Shown here one piece after another: positions 55,664-64,000 of a stretch of 64,000 bases of DNA. This DNA comes from Campanula takesimana (lineage: Eukaryota; Streptophyta; Magnoliopsida; Asterales; Campanulaceae), in contig JAOWBW010000425.1 of the NCBI GenBank assembly GCA_026119855.1, positions 1,375,371-1,439,370 on the forward strand, given 5' to 3'. Under the pieces are notes generated by a model, which worked only from the letters and a program-made list of their open reading frames with translations, was not told where the DNA came from and did no database searches. A program made the translations under genes and the position numbers. The number at the start of each line of letters is the position of its first letter. Position 1 is the first letter of the stretch.

Positions 55664-57117
55664 TGTTGGGTTTTGTGCAATCATGCGCAGCGGAATGAAA
55701 CCCAAAAGCCTAGATCCGATCACGATGATTAAATTAATACGAGGATGAATTTAGAACACTAACCGTGACAGAGCTTTAAAATTCTGAGATCTTCAATCTT
55801 TGTTCTTCGCGCTTCTTCGAATCACGAACGTAGGAACGACCGCAAAACTTGGATCACGAACTTTGAAGGAGTTGATGCCAACACCCTCTATGTTTATCCA
55901 CACGCGGACGAATTTCAAGAACGATTCTTGAACCGGATTGCTAGATCCAATAGAAACTCTTTCTATTATGAAGGCTATATGAAAAACAATGTTCTTATTC
56001 TTTGGGAGGAAGAAGAACTTATTTTTCTCTCTCTTGGAGGCTCTCTAATTGATCTAGAATCAATACATACTGATTAGGTCGTTGTTAGAGGTTTATATAC
56101 TTATTAGTCCTAAACCGTTTAGGAGAAATAGGTTAAAACCCGTCACAACACGAAATCAGTTTTTGGGCCCGAACAGGGCCTGCTCGGCCGAGTCCTTTAA
56201 GGTGCTCGGCCGAGCACCTTTGCTCCAGAAAATCTGACCTTCTGATTTCCCATGCTCGGCCGAGTCATATGAGGTGCTCGGCCGAGCACCACCAGAATTC
56301 CGATTTTAGCCTTTTAAACAATTCGTCCTTTTTTGTGTGTGACCCCATAGGATTATATTAAGTTGGCAATGAGTCCAAAAACATTTGTACCCATGAATCA
56401 TGAGCGGACTCTAGCAAGCCATCATGATTACCCAATTAATATAACTTGTTAAAGTTCGTGAATCCATTATAGAACATATTACAATCTCTTTGTTCACGAT
56501 GTCTATTGAACGTAAGCCATGGTCAATGGTCAACTTACAATGTTCAATGCTTTCTCGATCCCGAATGTATTGATAGTACAAATCTTATTTGAGCATGGCC
56601 ATGCATTTCATCAATACCATTCATCGAGTGGCCGGAGCTTGACATCTCTCTTGACGAGGAACAAATCCCATCTAGACTTATTACCTTTCCCTACATGAAT
56701 CCGATTACGCCAATCATATTCTTTATAGCTACCCGGTTAGGGGTAACGTTTGAATATGTCAAACGTAATGTTCATCAGTTGGAAGACTGTGATAATCTCA
56801 GGTCTAAAGATTCCAGTAATATAACTATATGAGACTTAATTATGACATTGTGACCATGACATAAATCTCATATGGGTCAGTCCAGTATTTGGTCTCCAAC
56901 AAATACCCATAAGTTTAATTGTATCCCATACACCATAATCATCACATGATTATCCATTAAACTTATACTAACAATTAATCATAATTATCAGGAACGGGGA
57001 TTATTATAATAAACATGCAAAGGATATAATAATCAAACTTCAATATCTTTATTAAAACATAATAAACAGATAACATTAATCGTTCTCATAACGTGCCTAG
57101 AGCATACAACACCAACA
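55664..57117 (-). mobile_element. Solo LTR inserted in Sirevirus gag
   Basis: 1454 bp starting TGTTGGG and ending CCAACA in the window orientation, flanked by the perfect duplication CTATC (55659-55663 and 57118-57122). No internal retrotransposon sequence. On the minus strand TATATAAAC at 56091-56099 marks a promoter, which sets the LTR orientation. Parent family not identified. Confidence 0.9.
56183..56286 (-). promoter_or_regulatory. Four CTCGGCCGAG palindromes upstream of the solo-LTR TATA (spacing 22/50/22)
   Basis: CTCGGCCGAG occurs at 56183-56192, 56205-56214, 56255-56264 and 56277-56286, as two tight pairs. The second of each pair sits in the perfect 18-bp palindrome GGTGCTCGGCCGAGCACC. 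The TATA box (minus) is about 90 bp away at 56091-56099. Confidence 0.7.
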
Positions 57118-57473
57118 CTATCACCTTCACAAAATCTTTGTAAAGTGTCCCATGCCTCTTGAGCAGTGGAACTATTTTGAATAAGTTTAAAAATATGCAT
57201 ATCAACCCATTCAAAAATAGCATTAAGTGCTTTTTCATTATAATTAGCTAGAGTAATCTCTTCATTAGTCCACTCCGATTCAGGTTTGACTTGAACGTCA
57301 CCATCTTCATCTGGAGGTAACATAGGGAGAGAGTAACCATTTGTTATAGATCGCCATGCCCGAAGATCAATTGATTTGATATGCGAGCGTAGGCGGATCT
57401 TCCAATAAGCATAATTCGAGCCATCTAAAACAGGAAGACGCTTTTGATTAGGATTAGCAGGATCGAAAGCCAT
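57118..57473 (-). pseudogene. Sirevirus gag N-terminal half
   Basis: From ATG 57473: FDPANPNQKRLPVLDGSNYA, YWKIRLRSHIKS, ANYNEKALNAIFEWVD and AQEAWDTLQRFCEGDS. The frame is cut by the solo LTR at 57117 and resumes left of 55659, so the break is an insertion. Confidence 0.9.
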
Positions 57474-57508
57474 GACAAATCTGGAACGAATCACTTAGTA
57501 TGTCAAGT

Positions 57509-57527
57509 GACCGGGCTCTGGTGCCAA
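57509..57527 (-). promoter_or_regulatory. Primer binding site of the Sirevirus
   Basis: The minus strand reads TTGGCACCAGAGCCCGGTC one base inside the 5' LTR. It is close to the initiator-tRNA-Met type (TGGTATCAGAGC) with two substitutions. Confidence 0.75.
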
Positions 57528-57528
57528 T

Positions 57529-58501
57529 TGAAAATGTTTGTCAATGACTTTCTGAGAACAGATGTTACCTCAAGTGTTAAGCAACACCCCAGGTAACACT
57601 CCAGACGGACAGAAAATACACACACAAAAATAGTAGAGTTTTTGCAGCGGAAAATAAATAGCACAAGAGAAATATTTTTCTCAAGTTATATAAATATAAC
57701 TTGAGATGCCTAGATGGCGAAAACCTTATAATCAAAACCAATTACAAAGTTTAAAATGGTTCCCTATACAAACTATGATATACTCTCTATGGAACCAAAG
57801 TAAAAACAAAGTACAAGGTTCTATCCTAACCAAAACTCACTCAAACCCGAAGTATTTGAGTGATAAAAGAGTGTATGGAAGAAAGAATCTCAAAAGGAGC
57901 CAAGAGTACTTTGGTCTTTTTGTGCTATGGATGTGTGTATAAAATTGGCTTGTCTTCAATCTTCATCCAAGCATCTATTTATAGCCAACCAAGACTTGGA
58001 GGCTACACAAATAACAGCCTTGGGCTGTTTGTGACGAGTGGGAAGAGTGGGGAGAGTGAGTGGGCTTGCTCTCCACTTTTTGTGCGAAGACTTGGTCTTC
58101 CTTCCATGAATTTCTCAACCGCGAGCTTGATCTCCAAGTCCTAGCTTCACCGTGTTGTACTCCAAGCTTCCAATGCCTTGTACTTCATCTATTTGATCAG
58201 CAACAAACCTTGGACTTGGTCTTCTCCATATTTAACATATTTAACACATGTTAAATATGTTTGTAACTCCCTTATTTACTCGGCTTTTATGAGTAATTCT
58301 TCATTAATTTCTTCTCCATGTTTTAAGCTCCATAAATCAACTTTATTATACCTGAAAATATGGACCAACATCTAGACAATAATAATAGAACATTAGTATA
58401 AAATTATATTAGAAAGAAATGTCAAATTACAAATTATTTTCGTCACAGCACTTAGACTGTCAGTGGCAACATCTGAGGTAACACCTCCGTCTGCACTAAC
58501 A
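57529..58501 (-). repeat. 5' LTR of the Sirevirus
   Basis: 973 bp. On the minus strand a strong TATAAATAG box lies at about 57976-57984. Upstream of it are near-palindromic AACAGCC..GGGCTGTT and GAAGACTTGGTCTTC sites. Confidence 0.95.
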
Positions 58502-58544
58502 TAACTTTTTTTTATTTATTATTATCACATCAGTTAAACGAATA

Positions 58545-58772
58545 CTCCGTCAGTTTCAAAAATAAATGTCACACTTTTCATTTTGGTCCGTCCCTAAATA
58601 AATGTGGCATTTCTAAATTGGGAAAGAGTATTAGTGAAATTATACTGTTGTACATGCAATGAACAAATGAGTAAAGAACAAGTATTAAAAACACTGACAA
58701 GTCAAGTACGCCAATTATATAGGGATGGAGGGAGTATTTGCGCCAATTATATAGGGATGGAGGGAGTATTTG
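58545..58772. mobile_element. Stowaway-like MITE with a 32-bp terminal tandem duplication
   Basis: CTCCGTCAGTTTC at the left and GGGATGGAGGGAG at the right. The last 32 bp (58709-58740) are repeated exactly at 58741-58772. Lies in the intron after exon 4 of the ADH pseudogene, right of the Sirevirus. Confidence 0.75.
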
Positions 58773-59700
58773 TAGTAACGGTCTCGTGCTAAAGATAATT
58801 TAGATGTTCAGGTGTAGGTGCGACTTGGAGAACTGCAAATGTGGAAGCGGGATCCACAGTTGTTATCTTTGGACTTGGATCGACTGGATTAGAAGTATGC
58901 ATGATCTGCAAACAACTTTACTGTTTACAAGCTCGAATAAAATCTCATCTATATATGGAATTTAACATGTTTTTAAACCTTATTTTAGATTGCAGAAGGT
59001 GCTAGGCTATATGGAGCTGAAAGAATTATTGGTGTAGATGTAAACTCTGACAAATTTGAGATAGGTAAAACAAGAAAACAACTCCGTTTTTTTTTTTTTT
59101 TTTTTGATGCGTCTGTTCTATATTGTCCTTTTCATGTTTAACACAGGTAAAATTTCCGGAGTCACTGAGTTCGTCAGTTCCCTTAGCTGTGGAGATAAAG
59201 CTGTGAGCGAGGTAGAATATATTAGACGGAAGCAGGAAAATATGAAATAAGTAGTAACTCAAAGTCGGTCCAAGTTTATAATTTTTGGGTTGGTTTTTTT
59301 TTTTTTCCTGTTAAATCAGGTGATAAATGAGATGACTAACGGAGGTGCAGATTATTGCTTCGAGTGCGAGGGCTTGCCATCCTTGGTGCAAGAAGCATAT
59401 GCTTGCTGCAGAAAGGTGCGCAACACTTGCGCAAGTTCAAACATATATGTATATATGAATATGTACATTTTTGCTACAGATTATTGTATTTTGACTATAT
59501 AATTTCGTCAGGGATGGGGAAAGACAGTTGTGTTGGGAGTTCACAAGCCCGGGTCAACATTGACCTTCACGTCCGCTGAGGTTCTTAATCATGGGAAAAC
59601 CCTCACGGGAGCTTTGTTTGGTGGTCTGAAACCAAAATCCGATGTCCCAATCCTTGTTAAACGTTACATGGACAAGGTAATCTATCAAACTAATTGAGAT

Positions 59701-60650
59701 GAGCCGGTCTCCTGTACATCCGTTGTACAGCGTACAACGGAGCCGAGCCGACCATTATTATTATTATTTTTTTTTTTTTTTTTGCCTTTTTTTTTTTTGC
59801 CACCCCAACTTTTTTTTCTTCAACAAAAAAGTAACACTTAGTATAACGAAATGTAACACTTTTGTTTTTCAAATGTAACACTTTTTTTGTTACAAAAATG
59901 TACCACAAATTTGATGCAATAGATTAAAAGATAGCATAAAGATAGACAACTACATTAATGTAACACTTTTTATAAAGGAATGTAACACTCTTTTTTCAAA
60001 TGTAACACTTTTTTTTCGAATGTAACATTTTTTTTTCTCCCAAAAATAACATAGGATTGACAACTAAACTAATGTTACATTTTATAAAAAATGAATGTAA
60101 CATTTTTTTTCTCAATTGAAACAGTTTATATTCTTAAATGTAATATTATATATGAAATGTAACAATTATTTATTGAGAAAGTAACAATTGAAATGCAAAA
60201 CCATTTTTTTTTTGTAAAAAACTGCTGTTACTTTTAACAGTAGAAAGTGTTACTTTTTGAAGACGAAATTGTTACATTTATTAGAACAGAGTGTTAGTTC
60301 TTAGCTGGTGAGCAGTTCAAACTTTTTTTTGTGTAAAAAATGTATTTTTAAAAAAAAATCAAACCATATCATGACCTATGTAGTTTTTTTCGTCTCGTCG
60401 AGACGAACAAAACGATATTTTTAAATATTTTTTTCGACTTATAAATCTCAAGATATAACATTTTAAAGTTTTTGGGTTTTTTTTTTAAAAAGAGGACACG
60501 TGGCAGCGCGCGGTTGGGTGACCAATGAGTGGCTCACGACGCGCCAAGTGTCACTCTGGTAGTGGCTGAAACGCGGGCGGGCGATGCGGGTCGGGCCGGG
60601 CGGGTTTGGCCCGCCGCACCCCATGCAGCTGATGTATATAAGATTTTATC
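59701..60650. mobile_element. 950-bp insertion with 9-bp target duplication in ADH-pseudogene intron 9
   Basis: AATTGAGAT flanks it on both sides (59692-59700 and 60651-60659). The intact ADH intron has only one TTGAGAT at the matching place. The left end is GAGCCGGTCTCC with a CCGTTGTACAGCGTACAACGG hairpin. The middle is AT-rich and full of AATGTAACACTTTT words. The right 150 bp are very GC-rich (GACACGTGGCAGC, GGGCGGGCGATGCGGG). The 9-bp duplication suggests Mutator-like, but no TIR is visible. Confidence 0.6.
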
Positions 60651-60659
60651 AATTGAGAT

Positions 60660-60724
60660 TCTTCTCCTTTTTTCTTTCATAATTAGTTAACGGATATCAA
60701 ATATTGGACCAAGTTGATGAACGA

Positions 60725-60755
<31 letters not shown>

Positions 60756-60767
60756 TACATACATATA
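60660..60767. repeat. (TA)n(CA)n microsatellite region
   Basis: TA and CA repeats (60726-60762) directly before the next Stowaway. Confidence 0.85.
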
Positions 60768-61020
60768 CTCCCTCCGTCCCAGCTCACTTGACACTTATTT
60801 CTATTTTGGTCCGTCCCACTTCATTTGAGACTCCCCAAAATGGTAATCTTTTTATAATTTTATATTCAATCTACCCCACCCACTCATTCTCTCTCTTCAT
60901 TTTCCACCACACAATTCATTATCTCTCTTCATTTTCTACCACACATTTTCTTTATTTAATTATTTTTCTTTAGTTATTGTGCCTACCTCTTAGGTTTCAA
61001 GTGAGGTGGGACGGAGGGAG
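60768..61020. mobile_element. Stowaway MITE
   Basis: CTCCCTCCGTCCCAGCTCAC at the left and its near complement GTGAGGTGGGACGGAGGGAG at the right, with TA-rich flanks. Located between the remnant of ADH-pseudogene intron 9 and its 3'-UTR-like sequence. Confidence 0.9.
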
Positions 61021-61328
61021 TATATATATATATGTAGATAGATAGATATAGATATACCAACTTTGTAACAAAAGATATGAAAAGTTGTATTGATCCTTAT
61101 AGTGCACTATTATTGTTCGGCATCTTTCATATGACGATTGTTGTTGAATCTTGTATTGTTGTATGCTAATCAAATTGTTGAACACACTTTGTGCTATCGC
61201 ACTCTTCTTAGATTTTGATTTGAACCACCTTTTTTTTTTTTCTTTTAGTAGATTTAACCGTTTTTTATATATATGCACTCACTCAACATTCGCAAAAACT
61301 AAGGATAGGTAGTGCTTATCTTAAGCAA
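61021..61328. other. ADH-pseudogene intron 9 to 3' UTR junction
   Basis: 61050-61105 matches the end of intron 9 in the intact gene (CCAACTTTGTAAC, TTGATCCTTATA). It then jumps to TTGTTGTTGAATC-type sequence matching the intact gene's 3' UTR, showing the loss of exon 10. Confidence 0.7.
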
Positions 61329-61520
61329 TGGATTATTTGGTAGGGCGGTGCGTTCAAAATGAATTAAAGAAGAATCAGTTTTTTGCTTATTAAGCGCATC
61401 AATAAGTTGAACTTTTTAAAAATCTTAGTCTTTTTTAGCCGCTCCAAATAATAGCGACAAAAAAAGAAGCTCCATTTTGAAAAAAATCTTTGCTTCTAAA
61501 ACTGTGCACCAAACAAGCCC
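61329..61520. mobile_element. MITE copy B (family shared with 45251-45450)
   Basis: Second copy of the family. Ends GGATTATTTGGTAGGGC and GCACCAAACAAGCCC form imperfect inverted repeats. Confidence 0.65.
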
Positions 61521-61594
61521 TAAATTTAACCAATCTATTTTATATTTCTTTTTAGTATTATTGTAAGTGTGTCTAAAGTACGAAAAGTTGTTGT

Positions 61595-61705
61595 TTTTTT
61601 TTTTTTTTTATTTGATCATGTCTTATGCAGGTTGCGAGTAGAAGGATCGAACCTAACGCTCACCGAGGGTGAAAATTGACTTTACCACTGAACCACTTTT
61701 TCCCG
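61595..61705 (-). mobile_element. tRNA-derived SINE
   Basis: On the minus strand the A box TGGTTCAGTGGT (61684-61695) and the B box GGTTCGATCC (61644-61653) sit about 30 bp apart, and an A-rich tail (T-run at about 61592-61609 in window orientation) follows. Weakly similar CGAAAAGTTGTT and CGTAAAAGATGGTT flanks may be an eroded target duplication. Confidence 0.7.
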
Positions 61706-62300
61706 TAAAAGATGGTTAAAATTGATGCTTAAGCTAAAGGAGTGAATTGCTTTTGTCAGCCCTAATCCCAAAAAATTACTTAATGAGTCTTTTTCAACCC
61801 ATTTCGTAGTTTCTACTATCTACCACCACCATTGTTGCCCTCACCTGTATCAAATTAATTTTCCACACTTAAATTTCTCCTCTCCTCTCTCTCTCTTTCC
61901 ACCGTTCTCACCCCCATTTCCATTTTCTTCAAATTGATCCTTTCCCCGTTGATTGCGTCTCATAAAACTGGTTAATTGCTTCAGCTCGTGGACAATTGCG
62001 ATTTGCGAGTGCGGCTCTGAAGTTGAGAATCATTCTCCAGGTGCGCCTAGATCGAATTTAATTGTTTTGTTGTCTCCAATTCATAGACCAATGAAATGCT
62101 TAGATTTAATTTGTTTTTTTTCGTGTTTTCTGCTGTTGGATTGAATTTGATGATGTTCGTGTTTTCTGCTGTTTGAATGAAATTGATTTGTCATTTGATT
62201 GATCGAATTTGATATGTTGCTAAATCTAATTTATCTGCTAAATTTGTTAGTTGATGTTAGTGATGAGTGTGTATATGTCATTTTCCATCCCAAAACTACG
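61706..62300. other. possible 5' leader exon, unconfirmed
   Basis: A CT-rich stretch (61870-61930) leads to a moderately coding-like segment and a good donor, CCAG/GTGCGC, at 62040. This looks like a plant leader exon reading to the right. No downstream exon could be linked within the window. Confidence 0.3.
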
Positions 62301-63012
62301 TTCAGATTTGGTTTGGTATGAGGGATGATGGGGAGGCAGCAAAGACAGTGGTGCCAGGATTGTAGCAGGCGATGGTGAAGGTGCTTAATGGCAGGGAGTG
62401 GCAGCGGCAGCGGGTGGTGTTGTTAACCAGATAAGCAATCAAGTTCAATTATCATTCAATAGAGGAAAGTATTAAAAGGAAAAAAGTTATTTAGGGATGG
62501 AAACAGAGGGCAGGGGCTAAAATGCTATCTTTATCGTTAAGTATTAACCGCCGTTATCTATTAGGCAACTGTTGCTATAAAATTATTAGTACAACGGTGA
62601 CATTTTGAAACTTGAAAGTTGGGTGGTCAAATTGACGACACCTAAATTGTACTATGGTCGAGTAAGTAGTTCACTCTTAGCAAAAGGAATAGATTCAATT
62701 AGGTAGACATTTGATTGCTTTTGAACATGATTGCTTAAAGTGTAATCAAGCCAATCCGATTCCTGTTTCTCACACTTTGTTGCAAATTGATTAAAAAACT
62801 GATTGAGTGTTGGTTTTTGACGGACTCAAAGTCATGTGTCATGCACATGACTTTTTCAGGGACATCTCGGTCATTTTCAGCTCAATGTGAACACGTTTTG
62901 TTGGGCACGGGAATTAAGGAGTGAATATATATTTAAACATTTTGTTAGTTAAAAACAAGTTGTGAGCATGATACTGGGGTGAGATTTGCATGTGGGATCC
63001 ACTATTTAAGTA
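62301..63012. other. spacer
   Basis: A short purine-rich stretch (GGAGGCAGC, GGCAGCGGCAGCGG near 62330-62420) and otherwise AT-rich sequence. No gene recognised. Confidence 0.5.
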
Positions 63013-63101
63013 CTCCATCCGTCCTACTAATAACTACACATTATACCCATTTGGGTGTCCCACGAAAAACTGCACTTTCCTAAAATGGAAATTTTACAAT
63101 A

Positions 63102-63393
63102 CTCCCTCATTCTCACAGTAAGAGTCCTACTTTCTTTTTTGGTACGTAACAGAGTAAGAGTCCTGTTCCTAAAATGACAATAATAAATAGTGTTCTGGAC
63201 AACTTCTTCTTGTAGTGCCATTATATTTACATAAAACCCAATACTTAACTAACCTATTTTTCACCCACTTGGATTATGAACATTGTTTTGGAAAGCATGT
63301 CCTCAGTTTACTTGAAATGTTTACTCCTTTATTATTGTTTCTTTGATAAGCATGCAAAATCAAGGTAAGACTCTTACTTTGGGACAGAGAGAG
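63102..63393. mobile_element. Inner Stowaway MITE
   Basis: CTCCCTCATTCTCACAGTAA at the left and TTACTTTGGGACAGAGAGAG at the right, with the AAGAGTCCTAC / GTAAGACTCTT pair typical of the 41503 element. Confidence 0.78.
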
Positions 63394-63508
63394 CACTTCG
63401 TTATCCAGTGGGACCCACTTTCATGCTCAAAATAATTATCCACTTACTAATCTCTATGTCACTTTCTCTCTTCTATTTAACTTTCTATACTCACAACACG
63501 TACTCTAC

Positions 63509-63576
63509 ATCCGACCCCCCCTTACCCCACCATAGGTGGGAGCCTTTGCGGCACTGGGGTAATGTTGTTGTTGTTG
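63509..63576 (+). mobile_element. 5'-truncated SINE with (TTG)n tail
   Basis: 68 bp ending in GCACTGGGGTAATG plus (TTG)4T, a tail type known from some plant SINEs. It lies between two identical 21-bp direct repeats (63488-63508 and 63577-63597, containing CTCACAACACGTACTCTAC). Confidence 0.8.
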
Positions 63577-63690
63577 TACTCACAACACGTACTCTACTCA
63601 ACACTTTTGTTTAATCCATTTACCAATTCCATATGTGTAGTTGTTAGTGGGGGAGAGAGTATGTGAATATGACAAGTGGGGTAGTGTATA

Positions 63691-63974
63691 CTCCCTCCGT
63701 CCCACCCGACTTAGGACAAATTGCCATTTTGGGCGTCCCACTCCACTTAGGACATCCCTAAATGGCAAGTTTATATTACTTTAATATTCAATGGGACCCA
63801 TTTGTCATACTCATAACAACAATCCATTTACTATTCCACCCACTCATTCTCTCTCATATTTACTTTTCATACTCACAACACATCCTCCACTCATTCTCTT
63901 TCCTCTTAAAATAATAGTTCTCCTTAATCCCCGTGTCGGGACCAATTGTCCTAAGTCGACCGGGACGGAGGGAG
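63691..63974. mobile_element. Stowaway MITE at the right edge
   Basis: CTCCCTCCGTCCCACCCGAC at the left, GTCGACCGGGACGGAGGGAG at the right, with TA on both sides. Internal TTAGGACA words are repeated in inverted form. Confidence 0.92.
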
Positions 63975-64000
63975 TATATAATAATAATTAAAGTCAATTT

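Larger units (their letters stand above)
46317..58501 (-). mobile_element. Sirevirus (SIRE/Maximus-lineage Ty1/copia) retrotransposon, 12.2 kb
   Basis: Two 973-bp LTRs (46317-47289 and 57529-58501), flanked by the perfect duplication TAACT (46312-46316 and 58502-58506). Coding order on the minus strand is gag, protease, integrase, RT, RNase H, then an extra ORF before the 3' LTR. Integrase before RT defines Ty1/copia; the extra ORF and large gag define the Sirevirus group. Pol has several frameshifts and stops, while the LTRs are nearly identical. Confidence 0.93.
45978..59676 (+). pseudogene. Truncated duplicate of the ADH gene, split by a Sirevirus
   Basis: Exons homologous to exons 4-9 of the intact gene: 45978-46301, 58812-58894, 58989-59064, 59147-59211, 59320-59415 and 59512-59676. 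Exon lengths match the intact copy except the first, which is 2 bp shorter. A deletion near 46065-46078 shifts the frame and destroys the structural-zinc cysteine cluster. Exons 1-3 are absent upstream. Exon 10 is lost: intron-9 sequence resumes near 61050 and jumps straight to 3'-UTR-like sequence. The NAD motif (GLGSTG) and later exons remain well conserved, including splice sites, so inactivation looks fairly recent. The 12.2-kb Sirevirus lies in the intron after exon 4. Confidence 0.93.
63013..63659. mobile_element. Outer Stowaway MITE containing two later insertions
   Basis: CTCCATCCGTCCTACTAATA near 63013 pairs with GTTAGTGGGGGAGAGAG at the right end, including the shared AACTACACAT / ATGTGTAGTT. 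Inside it are a second Stowaway (63102-63393) and a SINE fragment (63509-63576). Confidence 0.75.

Noticed and set aside
56173..56290. CpG-rich palindromes as a host CpG-island promoter
   Set aside because: They lie inside a solo LTR with proven target duplications and a TATA box, so they belong to the LTR.

Overview
This is a repeat-rich piece of a eudicot nuclear genome. The evidence is spliced genes with GT-AG introns, Stowaway MITEs, and plant-specific LTR retrotransposon lineages (Tat, Tekay/Del and Sirevirus). Host coding sequence is sparse. There is one partial BAG6-like ubiquitin-domain gene at the left edge (minus strand, 11 coding exons resolved). A complete 10-exon zinc alcohol dehydrogenase of the ADH-like 7 type lies at 40329-44577 (plus). 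A truncated, retrotransposon-split duplicate of it lies at 45978-59676. Nearly everything else is transposon, satellite or MITE.

Layout. 1-5.3 kb: BAG6-like gene, with a stack of microsatellite, MITE and Stowaway in one intron. 5.72-18.72 kb: a full Tat-lineage Ty3/gypsy element on the minus strand (5-bp TSD GTATG). It has a decayed gag-pol, an uninterrupted antisense plant-mobile-domain ORF, and a 23-bp tandem array next to its 3' LTR. 19.0-20.0 kb: a Ty1/copia fragment whose two ends are both LTR starts, in inverted orientation, inside a 5-bp TSD. 20.6-21.5 kb: a Mutator-like long-TIR element. 21.5-24.6 kb: a second, deleted Tat element whose LTR carries a hAT MITE. 25.4-35.6 kb: a degenerate minisatellite interrupted by a hAT MITE, itself interrupted by a Tekay element. 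37.8-39.7 kb: a 31-bp minisatellite with a 603-bp higher-order period. 40.3-44.6 kb: the ADH gene. 46.3-58.5 kb: a Sirevirus (Ty1/copia) with an intact 645-aa env-like extra ORF, inserted in intron 4 of the ADH duplicate and itself carrying a solo LTR. 58.5-64 kb: the rest of the ADH pseudogene, several Stowaways (one nest also holds a SINE fragment), a tRNA-derived SINE and other MITEs.

The most striking unexplained signal is regulatory. Four LTR families in this window carry clustered palindromes with a CGnnCG core (CGGCCG, CGCGCG or CGTACG), about 60-205 bp upstream of a candidate TATA box. In the Tekay LTR and in an apparently unrelated solo LTR, the four palindromes sit at almost identical spacing (22/51/22 and 22/50/22 bp). 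In Tat element 1 the palindromes form triplets about 29-30 bp apart. One triplet lies just upstream of the antisense ORF, as if that gene had been given the same promoter module. I know of no named motif that covers all these cases.

All calls come from reading the sequence. Family assignments rest on recognisable motifs, not on database searches.
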